DNA of 64,000 nucleotides from Cyanothece sp. BG0011 (lineage in GTDB: Bacteria > Cyanobacteriota > Cyanobacteriia > Cyanobacteriales > Microcystaceae), in assembly GCF_003013815.1 (NCBI RefSeq), contig NZ_PRLH01000184.1, forward strand, positions 1 through 64,000, in the 5' to 3' direction. The stretch's first letter is position 1. Each line of letters starts with the position of its first letter. Positions 43,229 to 52,397 of the stretch are shown piece after piece. The notes beneath the pieces were generated by a model. That model saw nothing but the letters and a program-made list of their open reading frames with translations. It searched no databases and was not told the origin of the DNA. The position numbers and the translations under genes are program-made.

Positions 43229-44302
43229 ATGAAACTCACACTTATGGGTAAACTGATTGCTGTTACCACCTTTGCTTTGACTGGTATGATTCCGTGGTTT
43301 CCTTCGGAAGCATCGACCTTTGATGAACAAGAAGTAAACCAGGAGGATTATATTGCGATCGCCAGACCCTACGGGGATAACAAATATGATTTATTGATCA
43401 TCAAACAAATACCAGGACAGCGACAGTGTTGGGAAGAAATAGAATCCAATTCAGTCACAACCGTTGATCCTCTACTGCTTAATTTTAACTTTGCGGGTAG
43501 TTGTCAACGCAGTACGGATAGTAATGGTTATTCTCTGCGGATTGATGGACGAGACTTAGGACTGGATTATTTGTTAAGAATTGTCCAACAAAATGGGGAA
43601 TTAGTGTTAGTGGGAACCCATCGCAGCGATCCCACTCAACCGGATATCGTTGTTGGCCGAACTGACGGAATGGCCTCAGGATTTTTAAAGATTGATTTAG
43701 ATCCCGGTTGGCGATTCACCCAACGGGCTTATAATGGCACAGTGCTAAGCCATGTCTACTTAACGGGGGATAGTACCGCTATTATGGCTCAACCAGCTTA
43801 TAATAGCACTGATTCGTCCCCAGATGAGGCTATGGTATCTGAATCTGAGTCCCCTGTACAAGAGATGACCTTTACGGCAGAGACTCAACCCTCTCGTGTC
43901 TCTAACCAGAGTAATTTTACCTCTGAACCCTCAAAAAATCCCTTACCCCCTCCCCCAACCCCCTCACAGTCCAATGAACCCCCGCCCTTACCCAGTTTTT
44001 CCGAACTTCCTCCCCTCGAACCTCCTACCAGTAAAAGTGTGAGTGGGGTGGTTCCTCCTCCTTCGGCCAACGCAGTTAACACCGGACGGAATATCGGAAC
44101 GTCTCAAAGTTATCGGGTTGTGGTTGCGGTCAGTAGTAGTCAGGATAGGACTCGGGTGCGATCGCTATTTCCTGAAGCGTTTTCCACCTCTTATCAAGGT
44201 CGGTCAATGTTACAAGTGGGATTATTTAGTGATAAAAATAATGCTCAAAAAGCAGAACAAAGTTTGAGAAGTATTGGTTTAAAGCCGATTATTATTCAAT
44301 AA
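43229..44302 (+). CDS. DUF3747 domain protein with C-terminal SPOR-like region
   Basis: A 357-residue exported protein. After a signal peptide (LIAVTTFALTGMIPWFPSEAS), residues about 30-190 match DUF3747 of cyanobacteria (FDEQEVNQEDYIAIARPYG, DLLIIKQIPGQRQCWEE, SYGLRIDGRDL-like SLRIDGRDLGLDYLLRIVQQ). A Pro/Ser-rich linker follows (about 225-285), then a C-terminal SPOR-like domain (YRVVVAVSSSQDRTRVRSLF, LQVGLFSDKNNAQKAEQSLRSIG). Function unknown, probably cell-wall associated. The ATG at 43229 is the better start; the frame continues upstream to 43187 without a signal-like sequence. Confidence 0.85.
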   Translation: MKLTLMGKLIAVTTFALTGMIPWFPSEASTFDEQEVNQEDYIAIARPYGDNKYDLLIIKQIPGQRQCWEEIESNSVTTVDPLLLNFNFAGSCQRSTDSNGYSLRIDGRDLGLDYLLRIVQQNGELVLVGTHRSDPTQPDIVVGRTDGMASGFLKIDLDPGWRFTQRAYNGTVLSHVYLTGDSTAIMAQPAYNSTDSSPDEAMVSESESPVQEMTFTAETQPSRVSNQSNFTSEPSKNPLPPPPTPSQSNEPPPLPSFSELPPLEPPTSKSVSGVVPPPSANAVNTGRNIGTSQSYRVVVAVSSSQDRTRVRSLFPEAFSTSYQGRSMLQVGLFSDKNNAQKAEQSLRSIGLKPIIIQ

Positions 44303-44434
44303 CTAAGGTCTTTTTTAAAATATTGAGTTCTCAGTTTTTGAAGGCAAGCAGAGGAGCTTCGGAGTTGGATTTTCGGTTTTCTCCCCCGCCCCCTGCTCCG
44401 ATGCTCCCTTGCAGTCTCAACTAGGGTGTTGAGC

Positions 44435-45343
44435 TTAACCGAGTAGTATTGGCCACAACCACAAAATACCACCAGTGCCGAATAAACACAAAATTCCCAT
44501 CATTCCTGCTAAGGGTTGCTCATAAAGACCAATGAGCCAGTCTTGACTGTTTCGGGTGTAGTTAATCATTTGAGCCGCATCTAAAGACGCTAACCCCCAC
44601 ACCCAACCGGCATGAAGTCCCCAGGCTAACCCTAAACTCCCTCCATCGACCCATCTTGCTATCACTAACACCATTCCCATTAACCACAGTCCCGGTAACT
44701 GGGGAAGGGTGGTTTGTCTTTCCCAGAGTAAATGAAGCAGAGCAAAAATAATGCTAATAATAATAGCACTGACCCAGGGATTATACTCTTTTTCTAAAAT
44801 CGTTTGAAAAATACCCCGAAATACAAATTCTTCGGTTAAAGCGATCCATACAGCCAGTCCGAAAATAGGTAGGGCTACCTTGCTTAGTTGATTTAAGTTC
44901 TCAGGGTGCCATTTTAGCCAGCCTAACCCCCCTTCCACGGCAAAAACGATGGCTAACCCCCCTAACCCCAAAAGAAGCCCTAGACAGAGTGAAATGAGGA
45001 GATCCCAACGCCAAGATAACCCATAGTCAGATAATGAGGTTCTCTCGACGATCAGGGTTAACCACCCTAACCAGGGAACCAGTAAATACAAGGGTATTAA
45101 TAAAGGGATTTTTTGCTCTGGTTCTAAGGGTTGAAAGGGTTTCCAGTCCAGCTTTTTACCCAATACTAAAGCGATGGGTAGCCACAAGAGCAACCATATT
45201 AATAAGAAAAGACCGATTTTACTCTCACTAGGAAAGGGACTAACACCACTGAGCAAAAGATCGAGATGGGAAGATGAAAATGCTTCCCATAGACTGCGAT
45301 CTGGGGGGATGGTGAGACCATTTTTGACACTTATCAATGACAT
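44435..45343 (-). CDS. CPBP family intramembrane metalloprotease
   Basis: A 302-residue membrane protein with about eight hydrophobic helices. The protease core is LTEEFVFRGIFQTILE (Glu-Glu and Arg), then IIFALLHLLW (His) and LAWGLHAGWVWG (His), the three conserved motifs of CPBP/Rce1-type enzymes. Substrates unknown; related proteins process prenylated proteins or bacteriocin-like peptides. Monocistronic by spacing. Confidence 0.9.
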   Translation of the reverse strand: MSLISVKNGLTIPPDRSLWEAFSSSHLDLLLSGVSPFPSESKIGLFLLIWLLLWLPIALVLGKKLDWKPFQPLEPEQKIPLLIPLYLLVPWLGWLTLIVERTSLSDYGLSWRWDLLISLCLGLLLGLGGLAIVFAVEGGLGWLKWHPENLNQLSKVALPIFGLAVWIALTEEFVFRGIFQTILEKEYNPWVSAIIISIIFALLHLLWERQTTLPQLPGLWLMGMVLVIARWVDGGSLGLAWGLHAGWVWGLASLDAAQMINYTRNSQDWLIGLYEQPLAGMMGILCLFGTGGILWLWPILLG

Positions 45344-45551
45344 TACAGAGACGGATTACTGAAGAACTTCTCATCTGACCATAACATATGGCTTTTTCAG
45401 TTTCCTTTCCATAATGTAACTGAGATTTATTTCATGGGAATTATCGCTTTTATCCCTGTCCCATCGGACTGGGAAAGTCCAAAGGTTGACCTTTGTTTTT
45501 GACTTGGCTTTAGGGATTTGCTTCCCATGTTCTGATCTTCACAAACAGCCC

Positions 45552-45947
45552 TTAAGCGGCTTCTTCCTCATCAACGCCCACTTGTTTAAGATGAATATGT
45601 TTGTAGCCTAATTTAATCTCAAATTCATCCCCTGGTTTCAATCCCATCTGCTCAGTATAGGTAGAACCAATGACAATTTGACCATTCTTGTGAACGCTGA
45701 CGCGGAATGTGGGTTCACGGCCCCGACCATCTTTAGTCGAACCGGGTTGTAAAGGAACCCCTTTGGCGGCAAGAACGGCATCATAAAAGTCCGTTAAATT
45801 AACACGAACTTGTCCATCTTTTGTCACTGAGTAATAGCCACATTTTTTGGCTGTTTCTCGGCGAGGCTTATCAGCTAACTGTTTTAGTTCTTGAAGTAAG
45901 GCTTTCCCAGTTAAGGGAGTAGGATTTGGATCAACGGTATCAGCCAT
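45552..45947 (-). CDS. cyAbrB-type transcriptional regulator
   Basis: About 131 residues. The N-terminus PLTGKALLQELKQLADKPRRETAKKCGYY and the C-terminal AbrB-like domain (EPTFRVSVHKNGQIVIGSTYTEQMGLKPGDEFEIKLGYKHIHLKQ) are hallmarks of cyanobacterial AbrB proteins, which have the AbrB fold at the C-terminus rather than the N-terminus. In Synechocystis these control nitrogen, carbon and hydrogenase genes. I cannot tell cyAbrB1 from cyAbrB2 here. The ATG at 45945-45947 (MADTVDP) is chosen over a longer start at 46013. Confidence 0.93.
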   Translation of the reverse strand: MADTVDPNPTPLTGKALLQELKQLADKPRRETAKKCGYYSVTKDGQVRVNLTDFYDAVLAAKGVPLQPGSTKDGRGREPTFRVSVHKNGQIVIGSTYTEQMGLKPGDEFEIKLGYKHIHLKQVGVDEEEAA

Positions 45948-46492
45948 AATTTTATCAATGTCCTTTGATTTTCTTTCAATGATGACTAGGTTATTTAGAT
46001 CATTATTGATCATATCAAAAATATAGCGTTAAATTCCTAAACGAAACCAAAAATATTTCAAGAATTATGAAGTTGATCCCCTGGAGTTTAAGGGGACAAA
46101 TTTCCTTGGGTCTGCTCAAAGCGAGATAAATTCCCCTTCTATCTCCCCTGGGGTTTCGGTTGTTGAACCTTAAAAGAAAAAGGAGAAAGTCAAGGAGTAA
46201 TGAGGCTAAACCCTGCATCAAAATTGGCTTTGATGAGGATATTAACAGTGTGGAAAAGCTTCAGAGACTAAATGAATAAAACTCACATCTTGCACCTTCG
46301 TTAAACCCCACCCCCCCCCTTTAAAAGGGGGGCAGGGGGGTAGAAGGCAGGGAAGGTAGAGGGAGCAGAATCTTGGGGAATGTGGAAAATATAAAGGGGA
46401 CTTTTATCCTAATTAACCCTCGAAGAAAATTGCCATACAAATCCTAAGAACGAGATAGGATAGAAGAAATCAATCAATTTTTGAATGTTCCC
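45948..46492. other. Divergent intergenic region between cyAbrB gene and sdhB
   Basis: About 545 bases. It holds a hairpin string CCCCTGGAGTTTAAGGGG near 46080, a minus-strand frame at 46015-46221 that looks spurious, the B-family repeat at 46287-46350, and the sdhB leader. Confidence 0.55.
46287..46350. repeat. ATCTTGCACCTTCG-headed repeat, copy 5
   Basis: Exact head ATCTTGCACCTTCG (46287-46300), a run of C's and the hairpin CCCCCC-TTTAAAA-GGGGGG, then CAGGGGGGTAGAAG. Confidence 0.8.
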
Positions 46493-47473
46493 ATGGAAGT
46501 ATTGTTTAAAGTGTGGCGACAAAAGCCCGATCACAGTCCTCAGCTACAGACTTATCAACTAGACGTTCAGGCCGGCAATACCATCTTAGAATGTTTAAAT
46601 CGCATTAAATGGGAACAAGATGGTAGTTTAGCCTTCCGTAAAAATTGTCGCAATACTATTTGTGGGAGTTGCGGCATGAGAATTAATGGCCGTTCCGCTT
46701 TAGCTTGTAAACAAAATGTGCAACAAGAGTTAGAGATGGCTGCTGCTTCGGGTAATGGAGATTTGCCCACGATCACCATTGCCCCTTTAGGGAATATGCC
46801 AGTGATTAAAGATTTAGTGGTAGATATGTCCGATTTTTGGGATAAACTCCAAAAGGTTGATCCTTATGTTAGTACCCAAGGCCGCAACATCCCTGAACGA
46901 GAATTTTTACAGACCCCTGAAGAGCGATCGCAGTTGGATCAGACGGGTAACTGTATCATGTGTGGCGCTTGTTATTCTGAATGTAACGCTTTAACGGTTA
47001 ACCCTGAGTTCGTTGGCCCCCATGCTTTAGCCAAAGCACAGCGCATGGTGGCAGATTCGCGAGATACGGAAGTAGAGGAACGTTTAGAAACCTATAATCA
47101 AGGAACTCAAGGGGTTTGGGGTTGTACCCGTTGTTATTATTGCAATGCGGTTTGTCCTATGGAAGTGGCCCCGATGGATCAAATTGGTTATTTGAAACAA
47201 GACATTTTAGATCGCAAAGATGCTCAAAGTAGTCGCTCTATTCGTCACCGCAAAGTGTTGATCGATCTAGTTAAGGAGGGAGGATGGATCGATGAACGGA
47301 AATTTGGTTTATATGTGGTCGGTAATTATTTTAGAGATTTACAAGGATTACTGTCTCTTGCCCCTTTAGGGTTACGGATGCTAAGTCATGGTAAGTTTCC
47401 TGTTTCCTTTGAACCGTCTGAAGGGACAAAAGAAGTGCGATCGCTTATCGAAAGGGTACAAACTCATCATTAA
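46493..47473 (+). CDS. sdhB: Succinate dehydrogenase/fumarate reductase iron-sulfur subunit
   Basis: A 326-residue Fe-S protein passing electrons from succinate to the quinone pool in the thylakoid or cytoplasmic membrane. Cluster motifs: 2Fe-2S in CRNTICGSCGMRINGRSALAC, then CIMCGACYSEC and CTRCYYCNAVCPMEV for the 4Fe-4S and 3Fe-4S centres. About 80 residues longer than enterobacterial SdhB because of a C-terminal extension. ATG at 46493 is used; the TTG four codons upstream is unlikely. The flavoprotein sdhA is not adjacent, as in other cyanobacteria. Its stop overlaps the stop of the convergent gene by four bases. Confidence 0.92.
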   Translation: MEVLFKVWRQKPDHSPQLQTYQLDVQAGNTILECLNRIKWEQDGSLAFRKNCRNTICGSCGMRINGRSALACKQNVQQELEMAAASGNGDLPTITIAPLGNMPVIKDLVVDMSDFWDKLQKVDPYVSTQGRNIPEREFLQTPEERSQLDQTGNCIMCGACYSECNALTVNPEFVGPHALAKAQRMVADSRDTEVEERLETYNQGTQGVWGCTRCYYCNAVCPMEVAPMDQIGYLKQDILDRKDAQSSRSIRHRKVLIDLVKEGGWIDERKFGLYVVGNYFRDLQGLLSLAPLGLRMLSHGKFPVSFEPSEGTKEVRSLIERVQTHH

Positions 47474-48863
47474 TAGTTAATGATGAGATAGCCCACCCCT
47501 AATAAACTCAGCACCCCTAAAATAACTAAGATCATTTGTCTGATGTTTGAAGGGGGGTTAGGTTCATCAACCACGGCAAAATCTTTAAGGTCAAATCCCT
47601 TCTGATTTGTAAGTTGATTGACTGGCACTTTATCGGTTACAACGGCTTGTAAAGCTGGCCAAATATATTGATAATTATAAGCATTCGGTCCGTCTTTAGC
47701 TCCTCCAAAATTATCCATAAACCGGTCGCCATAATACTCAGTGTTCGTCACAGATTGATTATGATCGGCTCTTAATTTTTTTTCGAGATTAGATTCAGAG
47801 AAATATATTTTTTTCTGGGATGAATGAATAGTAAAAAGCGTCCTTTTTTGTCTTCTAACGGAGGAACTACCCATTCAGTGGGTTTAACAATTCTATCATC
47901 AATGCCATGTAATATCCCCACAGGAACCTCAATACTTTGTCCTGTTTCTTCAATGGTCATAGGTTCAGTGGCAAAGGGAAAGCCAAACAGTCTTAAAATG
48001 ATAAAAGCAATAGTAGGAATGCCTAAATTCGTGTTAGGAGCCGGATCAGCCGTAATAATTTGTTGAGGGGTAAATCGCTTTAAATCTTGCTGAGGATGTT
48101 GCTTTAAATAGTCTGGCCAACTTAGGGCTAAGAGTCCCCCTAAAGAATGACCAAACACATAAAAATCTATGTCCTTTTCAAACAATAGTTGAGTATTTTT
48201 ATCGACTGAATTTTGACGAGAATATTCTTGTAATTTTTCCCAACCGATTACCGTACTATTAACGGCAAAAGATAGCCATTGTTTGGGGGCATAAAATAAA
48301 CTTTTTAAGACTGTAAACACCATACTTAAGAGATTTTGGGCATATTCTTTTTTAATAAATCCATAAATTTTGAGGAAAATAATTAAGATAATTAATCCCA
48401 ATGATAAACGAAGTTTTTGACTATTTTTTCTAGTTTCTAATTCAGAAATATCAGTGCGATCGGTATCCCGTCTTAAAACCATTCCTGCGAAAAAACTACC
48501 GGCAGCTAATGACCAATAACTTAAGTCAGATTTCTCTGAAGTTGGCTCATCAGCAAAGTCAGGATAATTGCTTTTTTGATAATCAGGAAAAAAGACATAA
48601 TAACCTAAGCTGGCTAATTGAGATAAATGTTGTTCATAAAATTGTGGCATACATAAAGCAAAACCATGTAAATAAGTAATAACTTTAAGGTTGCCATTTT
48701 CCTGATCAGGCTTTTTCGGGACATAAATCCTTAAATAATCACCGTCTTGATGACTTCCTGTTTGATAAATGGTGTAATCTTGTTCGTCTTTCGAGTAGAT
48801 TTGATAGCCAGAAAATTCAAAACAGTTCCAGTCTTTCTTAGAAGAGGATTCTACCATAACCAC
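47470..48863 (-). pseudogene. Alpha/beta hydrolase interrupted by a -1 frame change at an A7 run
   Basis: Two overlapping frames compose one protein of about 460 residues. The first (48863 to 47772) has VITYLHGFALCMPQFYEQHL, nucleophile elbow DFYVFGHSLGGLLALSW and the Asp loop LHGIDDRIVKPTEW. Its frame then runs into unrelated residues and stops. The second, open from 47874, supplies QKKIYFSESNLEKKLRADHN and a C-terminal membrane helix (MILVILGVLSLLGVGYLII) to the stop at 47470. The phase change falls at seven A's (47808-47814). It may be a true mutation, a sequencing error or a recoding site. Confidence 0.75.
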
Positions 48864-49014
48864 AGCCCTCCTAAATTAGATGTCAAAAAAATCAATTCTA
48901 TGGTTAATGATTGATCGTTATTTTACTCACTTTTTCAGTGATTATCTCAACGGGAGCAGATAAATTGACAGGGAAAGGGAAGCAGAAAAAAGCTGCCTCC
49001 TCAACCCACAAGGA

Positions 49015-50406
49015 TTATTCGAGGGTTACCCCATCGGCACGGGCTGCTAATTCTACGGCACTGGCCACAGCATGGGACACCCGCTCATCAAACACAGAGG
49101 GAATAATATGTTCTGCACTTAACTGACTCGAATGGACCAAAGAAGCGATGGCTTTAGCTGCCTCTAAATACATATGCTCGGTAATATTTTTCGCATGACA
49201 ATCTAGGGCCCCGCGAAATACCCCAGGAAAAGCCAAAACGTTGTTAATTTGGTTAGGATAGTCACTGCGTCCGGTGGCCATCACCGCTACGTCATTGATC
49301 ACTAACTCCGGTTGAATTTCAGGGATGGGGTTAGCCATGGCAAAGACAATGGGATCTCGATTCATCGACTGTACCATCTCCTGGGTGACTACCCCCGGCA
49401 CACTCACTCCTAAAAAGACATCGGCCCCTTGCATGGCATCGGCCAAGGTCCCACTGGCACTAACGGCATAGGCTTGTTTTTGAGGGTTGAGATCCTCTCG
49501 ATTGTGAGAAATTAGACCTTTGGAGTCGCACAGCCAAATGGTGGTAGCCCCGGCCGCCCGTAATAGAGAGGCGATCGCTACTCCTGCGGCCCCGGCCCCA
49601 TTAATGACAATACGGACGCTTTCTAGGGACTTCTGAACCAGTTTCAGGGCATTAAATAAGGCGGCTAAGGTAACGATCGCTGTTCCATGTTGATCGTCGT
49701 GGAAGACGGGAATATCCAATTCTTGACGCAGTCGTTTTTCAATTTCAAAGCAACGGGGGGCTGCAATATCTTCTAGGTTAATTCCGCCGAAAACCGGGGC
49801 GATGCGTTTAACGGTTTCGATAATTTCTTCTGTGTCTTGGGTGGCTAAACAGATAGGAAAGGCATCGACTCCAGCGAATTCTTTAAATAACATGGCTTTC
49901 CCTTCCATCACTGGTAAGGCAGCCTCAGGTCCGAGGTTTCCTAACCCTAACACCGCACTCCCATCGGTGACCACGGCCACGGTATTATGTTTAATGGTGA
50001 GATTATAGACTTCAGAGGGATCACGGGCGATCGCTTTACAAATACGGCCCACCCCTGGGGTATAAGCCATCGCCAAGTCACCCTGAGAATGAAGGGGAAG
50101 ACGACTTTCTACCGTAATTTTACCTTTGCGATGAAGTTCAAAGGTGCGATCGGAGACTTTTAATATCTTAACGTTGGGAATTTCTCTGACGGCAGAAACA
50201 ATTTTTTCGGCGTGTTCTTCGCTTGATGCTTCTACTGTAATTTCCCGTTGCGTAATTTTCAAGTTATGCTCAATCAAAGAAATTTGTCCTAAACTCCCTT
50301 GGGCCCCTGCAATGGCCTGGGTAACGTTGGCCAGGGTTCCGGAAATGTTGGGTAATTCGATGGTTAATGCAAGGCTATAACTTGCAGTTGGGTTGAGGTT
50401 TGCCAT
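49015..50406 (-). CDS. Malic enzyme with N-terminal ACT domain
   Basis: A 463-residue enzyme decarboxylating malate to pyruvate with NAD(P). Residues about 8-90 form an ACT-like domain (YSLALTIELPNISGTLANVTQAIAGAQG), suggesting amino acid or other small-ligand control. The catalytic part has YTPGVGRICKAIARDP (Tyr), TDGSAVLGLGNLGPEAALPVMEGKAMLFKEFAGVDA, the metal site FGGINLEDIAAPRCFEIE and FHDDQHGTAIVTLAALFNAL, and the dinucleotide fold IVINGAGAAGVAIASLL. ATG at 50406. Confidence 0.94.
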   Translation of the reverse strand: MANLNPTASYSLALTIELPNISGTLANVTQAIAGAQGSLGQISLIEHNLKITQREITVEASSEEHAEKIVSAVREIPNVKILKVSDRTFELHRKGKITVESRLPLHSQGDLAMAYTPGVGRICKAIARDPSEVYNLTIKHNTVAVVTDGSAVLGLGNLGPEAALPVMEGKAMLFKEFAGVDAFPICLATQDTEEIIETVKRIAPVFGGINLEDIAAPRCFEIEKRLRQELDIPVFHDDQHGTAIVTLAALFNALKLVQKSLESVRIVINGAGAAGVAIASLLRAAGATTIWLCDSKGLISHNREDLNPQKQAYAVSASGTLADAMQGADVFLGVSVPGVVTQEMVQSMNRDPIVFAMANPIPEIQPELVINDVAVMATGRSDYPNQINNVLAFPGVFRGALDCHAKNITEHMYLEAAKAIASLVHSSQLSAEHIIPSVFDERVSHAVASAVELAARADGVTLE

Positions 50407-50602
50407 GTAACTCCTTAACTCCTATCAAGAGAGATTGACACTCTCTCCCTTTATGTTTATCTTTATCCTGACTACAGTGGCCATCCGTTTGAGATGGATG
50501 GGATCAGTGGATCACCATGTCTTGTCTGTGTCCCTTTTAGTCTATACCTTAGATTCGCTTATTCTCATTCTTTGAATAATAGTTTAACGTCTTGGCTGTT
50601 GA

Positions 50603-50637
50603 GGGTGCAGGGTGTGGGGTGTCGGGTGTGGGGTGTC
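50603..50637. repeat. Heptamer tandem repeat (GGGTGTG/GGGTGTC)
   Basis: GGGTGCA, GGGTGTG, GGGTGTC, GGGTGTG, GGGTGTC: five contiguous 7-base units. Confidence 0.92.
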
Positions 50638-50668
50638 GGGGGTTTGGGAACAGTTTATCGCTTCGCTC

Positions 50669-50696
50669 GAAGTCAGAAGTAGGAAGTCAGAAGTTC
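50669..50696. repeat. Heptamer tandem repeat (GAAGTCA/GAAGTAG)
   Basis: GAAGTCA, GAAGTAG, GAAGTCA, GAAGTTC: four 7-base units. Confidence 0.9.
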
Positions 50697-50741
50697 CACA
50701 GCGAAGCTCCGGCTCTATCGAACAGAAGTTGTTTTTTCTTA

Positions 50742-50924
50742 TCATTTAAAATATTCATGTTCCGGTAAAGGTGTCATAATTTCTAGGGTTCCTTGATCAT
50801 AAGCAATTCTAGCAGCACGGTTATTTCCTAAATTTTCTAATAATTTATTAAATTGTTGCCAACTAATCTGATATAAAACAACTCGATCAGCTTTTGCATT
50901 ACTGGGTTGGTTACGGGTTAACAT
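50742..50924 (-). pseudogene. Uma2 family N-terminal fragment
   Basis: A 60-codon frame, ending SWQQFNKLLENLGNNRAARI then AYDQGTLEIMTPLPEHEYFK and stop. This is the exact N-terminal third of cyanobacterial Uma2 proteins (RIAYDxGTLEIMxPLPEHE), which run to about 190-230 residues. The rest is absent; beyond the stop lies the heptamer-bearing gap. Confidence 0.8.
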
Positions 50925-50985
50925 AATTTTTATTGATATTATCTTTAGTCTAATCTATCATAATTTATAGTTACCGTTAATTGTT

Positions 50986-52086
50986 GTGTTATCAAATCAG
51001 TTTATGGCTATCTGTCAAGATATTAATAGTTTAGATAATTTTTTAGCTAATATAGAATCCTATTTACAAGAATTTGTGACTCCGTTTGCTTCAGAAATTG
51101 ATCATTCTCCTGATGCTCTAAAAAAGGCTTTAGAAGGATTAATTCAACAGTCATTATTATCGGCAAGAATTCCTCAAACTTGGGGAGGGTTAGAGTTAAA
51201 CTCAGAAATGTTTTATCTCCTGCAACAATTACTATCTCAATATTCGGGGGCGTTAGCTTTTTTACAATTACAACATCAAGGGGCTGTCAATGCTATTGTC
51301 AAGAGTGAAAATGAAGCGTTAAAACAAAACTATTTACCGAAAATTGTCGCAGAAAACTTATCGTGTGGTTTGGGTTTTTCTCAATTACGAAGACAGGGAA
51401 AACCAATGATTACAGCAACTCCTATTCAGGGAGGATATGCAATAACCGGTAACGTTCCTTGGATCACAGGATTTGATTTTTTTGATAGCTTTATTTTGGG
51501 GGCAACTTTACCCGATGGTCAAGAAATTCGGGGAATTGTTCCTTTTAAGTCATCGTCGGATGTGATGTTTAGTAAACCGATGAAATTAGGGGCAATGGAG
51601 TCAACCAATACAGTTACTGCTAGGTTTGAAAATTATTTTTTACCTGAAAATAAGATTGTTTCTATTGCTCAACCTGGGGACATACATAACAATGATAAAC
51701 AAGTGGTTCTTTATCCCAGTTTTTTAGTATTAGGTTGTGCTAAAGCAGGGCTAGATATTGTTAAAAATAAAGCAGAAACTAAACCCCTTGATTTTATTCA
51801 AGAAGCTTACGATCATCTTTATGAAGAATGGCAAATCTGTCAAAGTAAAATTAGACAAGCTATCACCATTGAAAACCGTTCTTTTGACGACGATTTACAG
51901 TTAAGAGTATGGTCAATTAACTTAGCCGAACGATGCGCGAAAGCAGCCGTAACCGTGTCTAGTGGTGCTGCTAACTATTACAATCATCCAGCACAAAGGG
52001 TGTATAAAGAAGCTCTTGTTTTTAGTGTTTTTGCCCAAACTACTGACATAATGAAAGCAAGTTTAGAGCAACTTATGTATAATTAA
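50986..52086 (+). CDS. Acyl-CoA dehydrogenase-like flavoprotein
   Basis: A 366-residue protein with the acyl-CoA dehydrogenase fold: helical N-terminal domain (LEGLIQQSLLSARIPQTWGGLEL), middle beta domain (LGFSQLRRQGKPMITATPIQGGYAITGNVPWITGF, SFILGATLPDGQEIRGIVPF) and a C-terminal helical domain with VSSGAANYYNHPAQRVYKEALVFSVFAQT. The catalytic Glu position is not obvious, so activity as a true dehydrogenase is uncertain; a monooxygenase or desulfurisation-type flavoprotein is an alternative. GTG at 50986 or ATG at 51004. Cyanobacteria generally lack a full beta-oxidation set, so its pathway is unclear. Confidence 0.82.
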   Translation: MLSNQFMAICQDINSLDNFLANIESYLQEFVTPFASEIDHSPDALKKALEGLIQQSLLSARIPQTWGGLELNSEMFYLLQQLLSQYSGALAFLQLQHQGAVNAIVKSENEALKQNYLPKIVAENLSCGLGFSQLRRQGKPMITATPIQGGYAITGNVPWITGFDFFDSFILGATLPDGQEIRGIVPFKSSSDVMFSKPMKLGAMESTNTVTARFENYFLPENKIVSIAQPGDIHNNDKQVVLYPSFLVLGCAKAGLDIVKNKAETKPLDFIQEAYDHLYEEWQICQSKIRQAITIENRSFDDDLQLRVWSINLAERCAKAAVTVSSGAANYYNHPAQRVYKEALVFSVFAQTTDIMKASLEQLMYN

Positions 52087-52138
52087 ATAGGCAAGGGTTC
52101 TCCCCCTAATAAAAGGGGGAGTTAGAGGGGGTAGCAAA
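52086..52138. repeat. CCCCCT/AGGGGG hairpin repeat, copy 2
   Basis: AATAGGCAAGGGTTCT, CCCCCTAATAAAAGGGGG, AGTTAGAGGGGGTAGCAA. It begins at the last base of the acyl-CoA dehydrogenase stop codon. Confidence 0.8.
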
Positions 52139-52175
52139 TGAACCATTTTCTATCACCCCAGATTAAATAAATGAT

Positions 52176-52200
52176 AAAAAAACCTCAGATAAACTGAGGT
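52176..52200 (-). terminator. Orphan intrinsic terminator, possible small RNA 3' end
   Basis: On the minus strand ACCTCAG-TTTAT-CTGAGGT followed by TTTTTTT. No minus-strand gene lies to its right before 60 kb, so the transcript it would end is unknown; a small RNA from about 52200-52390 is possible. Confidence 0.6.
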
Positions 52201-52397
52201 CAAGTAGGAGAACCCATAATGGAGGAAAAAGCAAAACAATAGAGAAGAGACACTGAAGACAATTAATATTAAAAAGCAAGTCTTAATGAAAGCTGACTGG
52301 TGATTATCTATTCCTAGTCTTCCCAAAATTTGATAATTTTATATCACCTCAGAGAAAATAAATTGTAAGATAACTATGTAGGTGGTTATAAATAAAC

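Larger units (their letters stand above)
50407..50741. other. Gene-free gap with two heptamer arrays
   Basis: About 335 bases upstream of the malic enzyme gene. It should contain the malic enzyme promoter near 50410-50500. Heptamer arrays are at 50603-50637 and 50669-50696. A 62-codon plus-strand frame at 50494-50682 runs through the repeats and is not believed. Confidence 0.6.

Noticed and set aside
46015-46221. 68-codon minus-strand frame upstream of the cyAbrB gene
   Set aside because: Composition looks like translated non-coding DNA and it lies in the promoter region of the cyAbrB gene.
48911-49126. 71-codon plus-strand frame
   Set aside because: Antisense to the malic enzyme 3' end with no coding features.
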